DNA from: Methanosarcina sp.
Lineage (GTDB): Archaea > Halobacteriota > Methanosarcinia > Methanosarcinales > Methanosarcinaceae
Direction: 5' to 3'
NCBI GenBank assembly: GCA_017883485.1
Contig: JADGNM010000157.1
Span: 1 to 6,399, forward strand
DNA: 6,399 bases
The position numbers were made by a program, and so were the translations under genes. This document shows positions 6,308 through 6,399 of the stretch, piece after piece. Positions within the stretch are counted from its first letter, which is position 1. Each line of letters opens with the position of its first letter. The notes under the pieces were generated by a model that ran no database searches, was not told the DNA's origin, and saw nothing but the letters and a program-made list of their open reading frames with translations.

Positions 6308-6366
6308 CTATTCAGGTATCCTTGAAAGGTCCAAACTTTTTCCGGAACGGGGAAAATTGTATATAA
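6304..6366 (+). pseudogene. Out-of-frame continuation of the exported-protein gene
   Basis: One frame away from the preceding gene, the sequence reads VTIQVSLKGPNFFRNGENC to a TAA at 6364-6366. The alternating beta-strand pattern (VTIQVSLKG) continues the domain interrupted at 6305. Restoring a single base after the AAG codon joins the two as LTPKVTIQVS. There is no start codon of its own. A short end rather than a full domain suggests further damage or a junction with other sequence beyond. Confidence 0.45.
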
Positions 6367-6399
6367 AATGAGTTATTTTTATCCTTTATGAAACGTGAA

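Noticed and set aside
1..6399. CRISPR array, toxin-antitoxin pair, prophage or defence system
   Set aside because: No regularly spaced repeats, nuclease, integrase or paired small toxin genes were found.

Overview
The window looks like accessory chromosome from a Methanosarcina-type methanogenic archaeon. This rests on the style of the proteins (hybrid-cluster protein, small cupin, DUF166 protein, exported repeat-type protein), the AT-rich spacers with archaeal-type ribosome binding sites, and the low gene density. The genus is inferred from protein resemblance, not proven.

Layout. Positions 1-487 hold no convincing gene. Positions 488-835 (minus) encode a charged helical protein I do not recognise. 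Positions 1018-1428 (minus) encode a SnoaL-like ester cyclase, and just upstream (1502-1594) is what looks like the tail of a lost CGGC-type protein. A small cupin gene (1614-1952) and hcp (2073-3701) follow, both on the minus strand, separated by a lysine-rich open stretch. Upstream of the AT-rich hcp leader is a broken DUF166 gene (3906-4684) with two nonsense codons and three indels. Further up is the eroded start of a 4Fe-4S ferredoxin gene (about 5112-5347). A 117-bp inverted-repeat element with TA at both ends lies at 5467-5583. The only plus-strand gene (6017-6307) encodes the N-terminal part of an exported protein and appears frameshifted near its end.

How it fits together. Hcp reduces hydroxylamine and/or nitric oxide, so the centre of the window is probably a nitrosative or oxidative stress locus. 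The ferredoxin, DUF166, hcp and cupin genes all read the same way and are spaced like a former cluster. Only hcp and the cupin remain intact. The two upstream members have decayed, so Hcp would need an electron donor encoded elsewhere. I see no phage, CRISPR array, toxin-antitoxin pair or clearly new system. The main observations are the gene relics missed by simple ORF calling and the MITE-like element.
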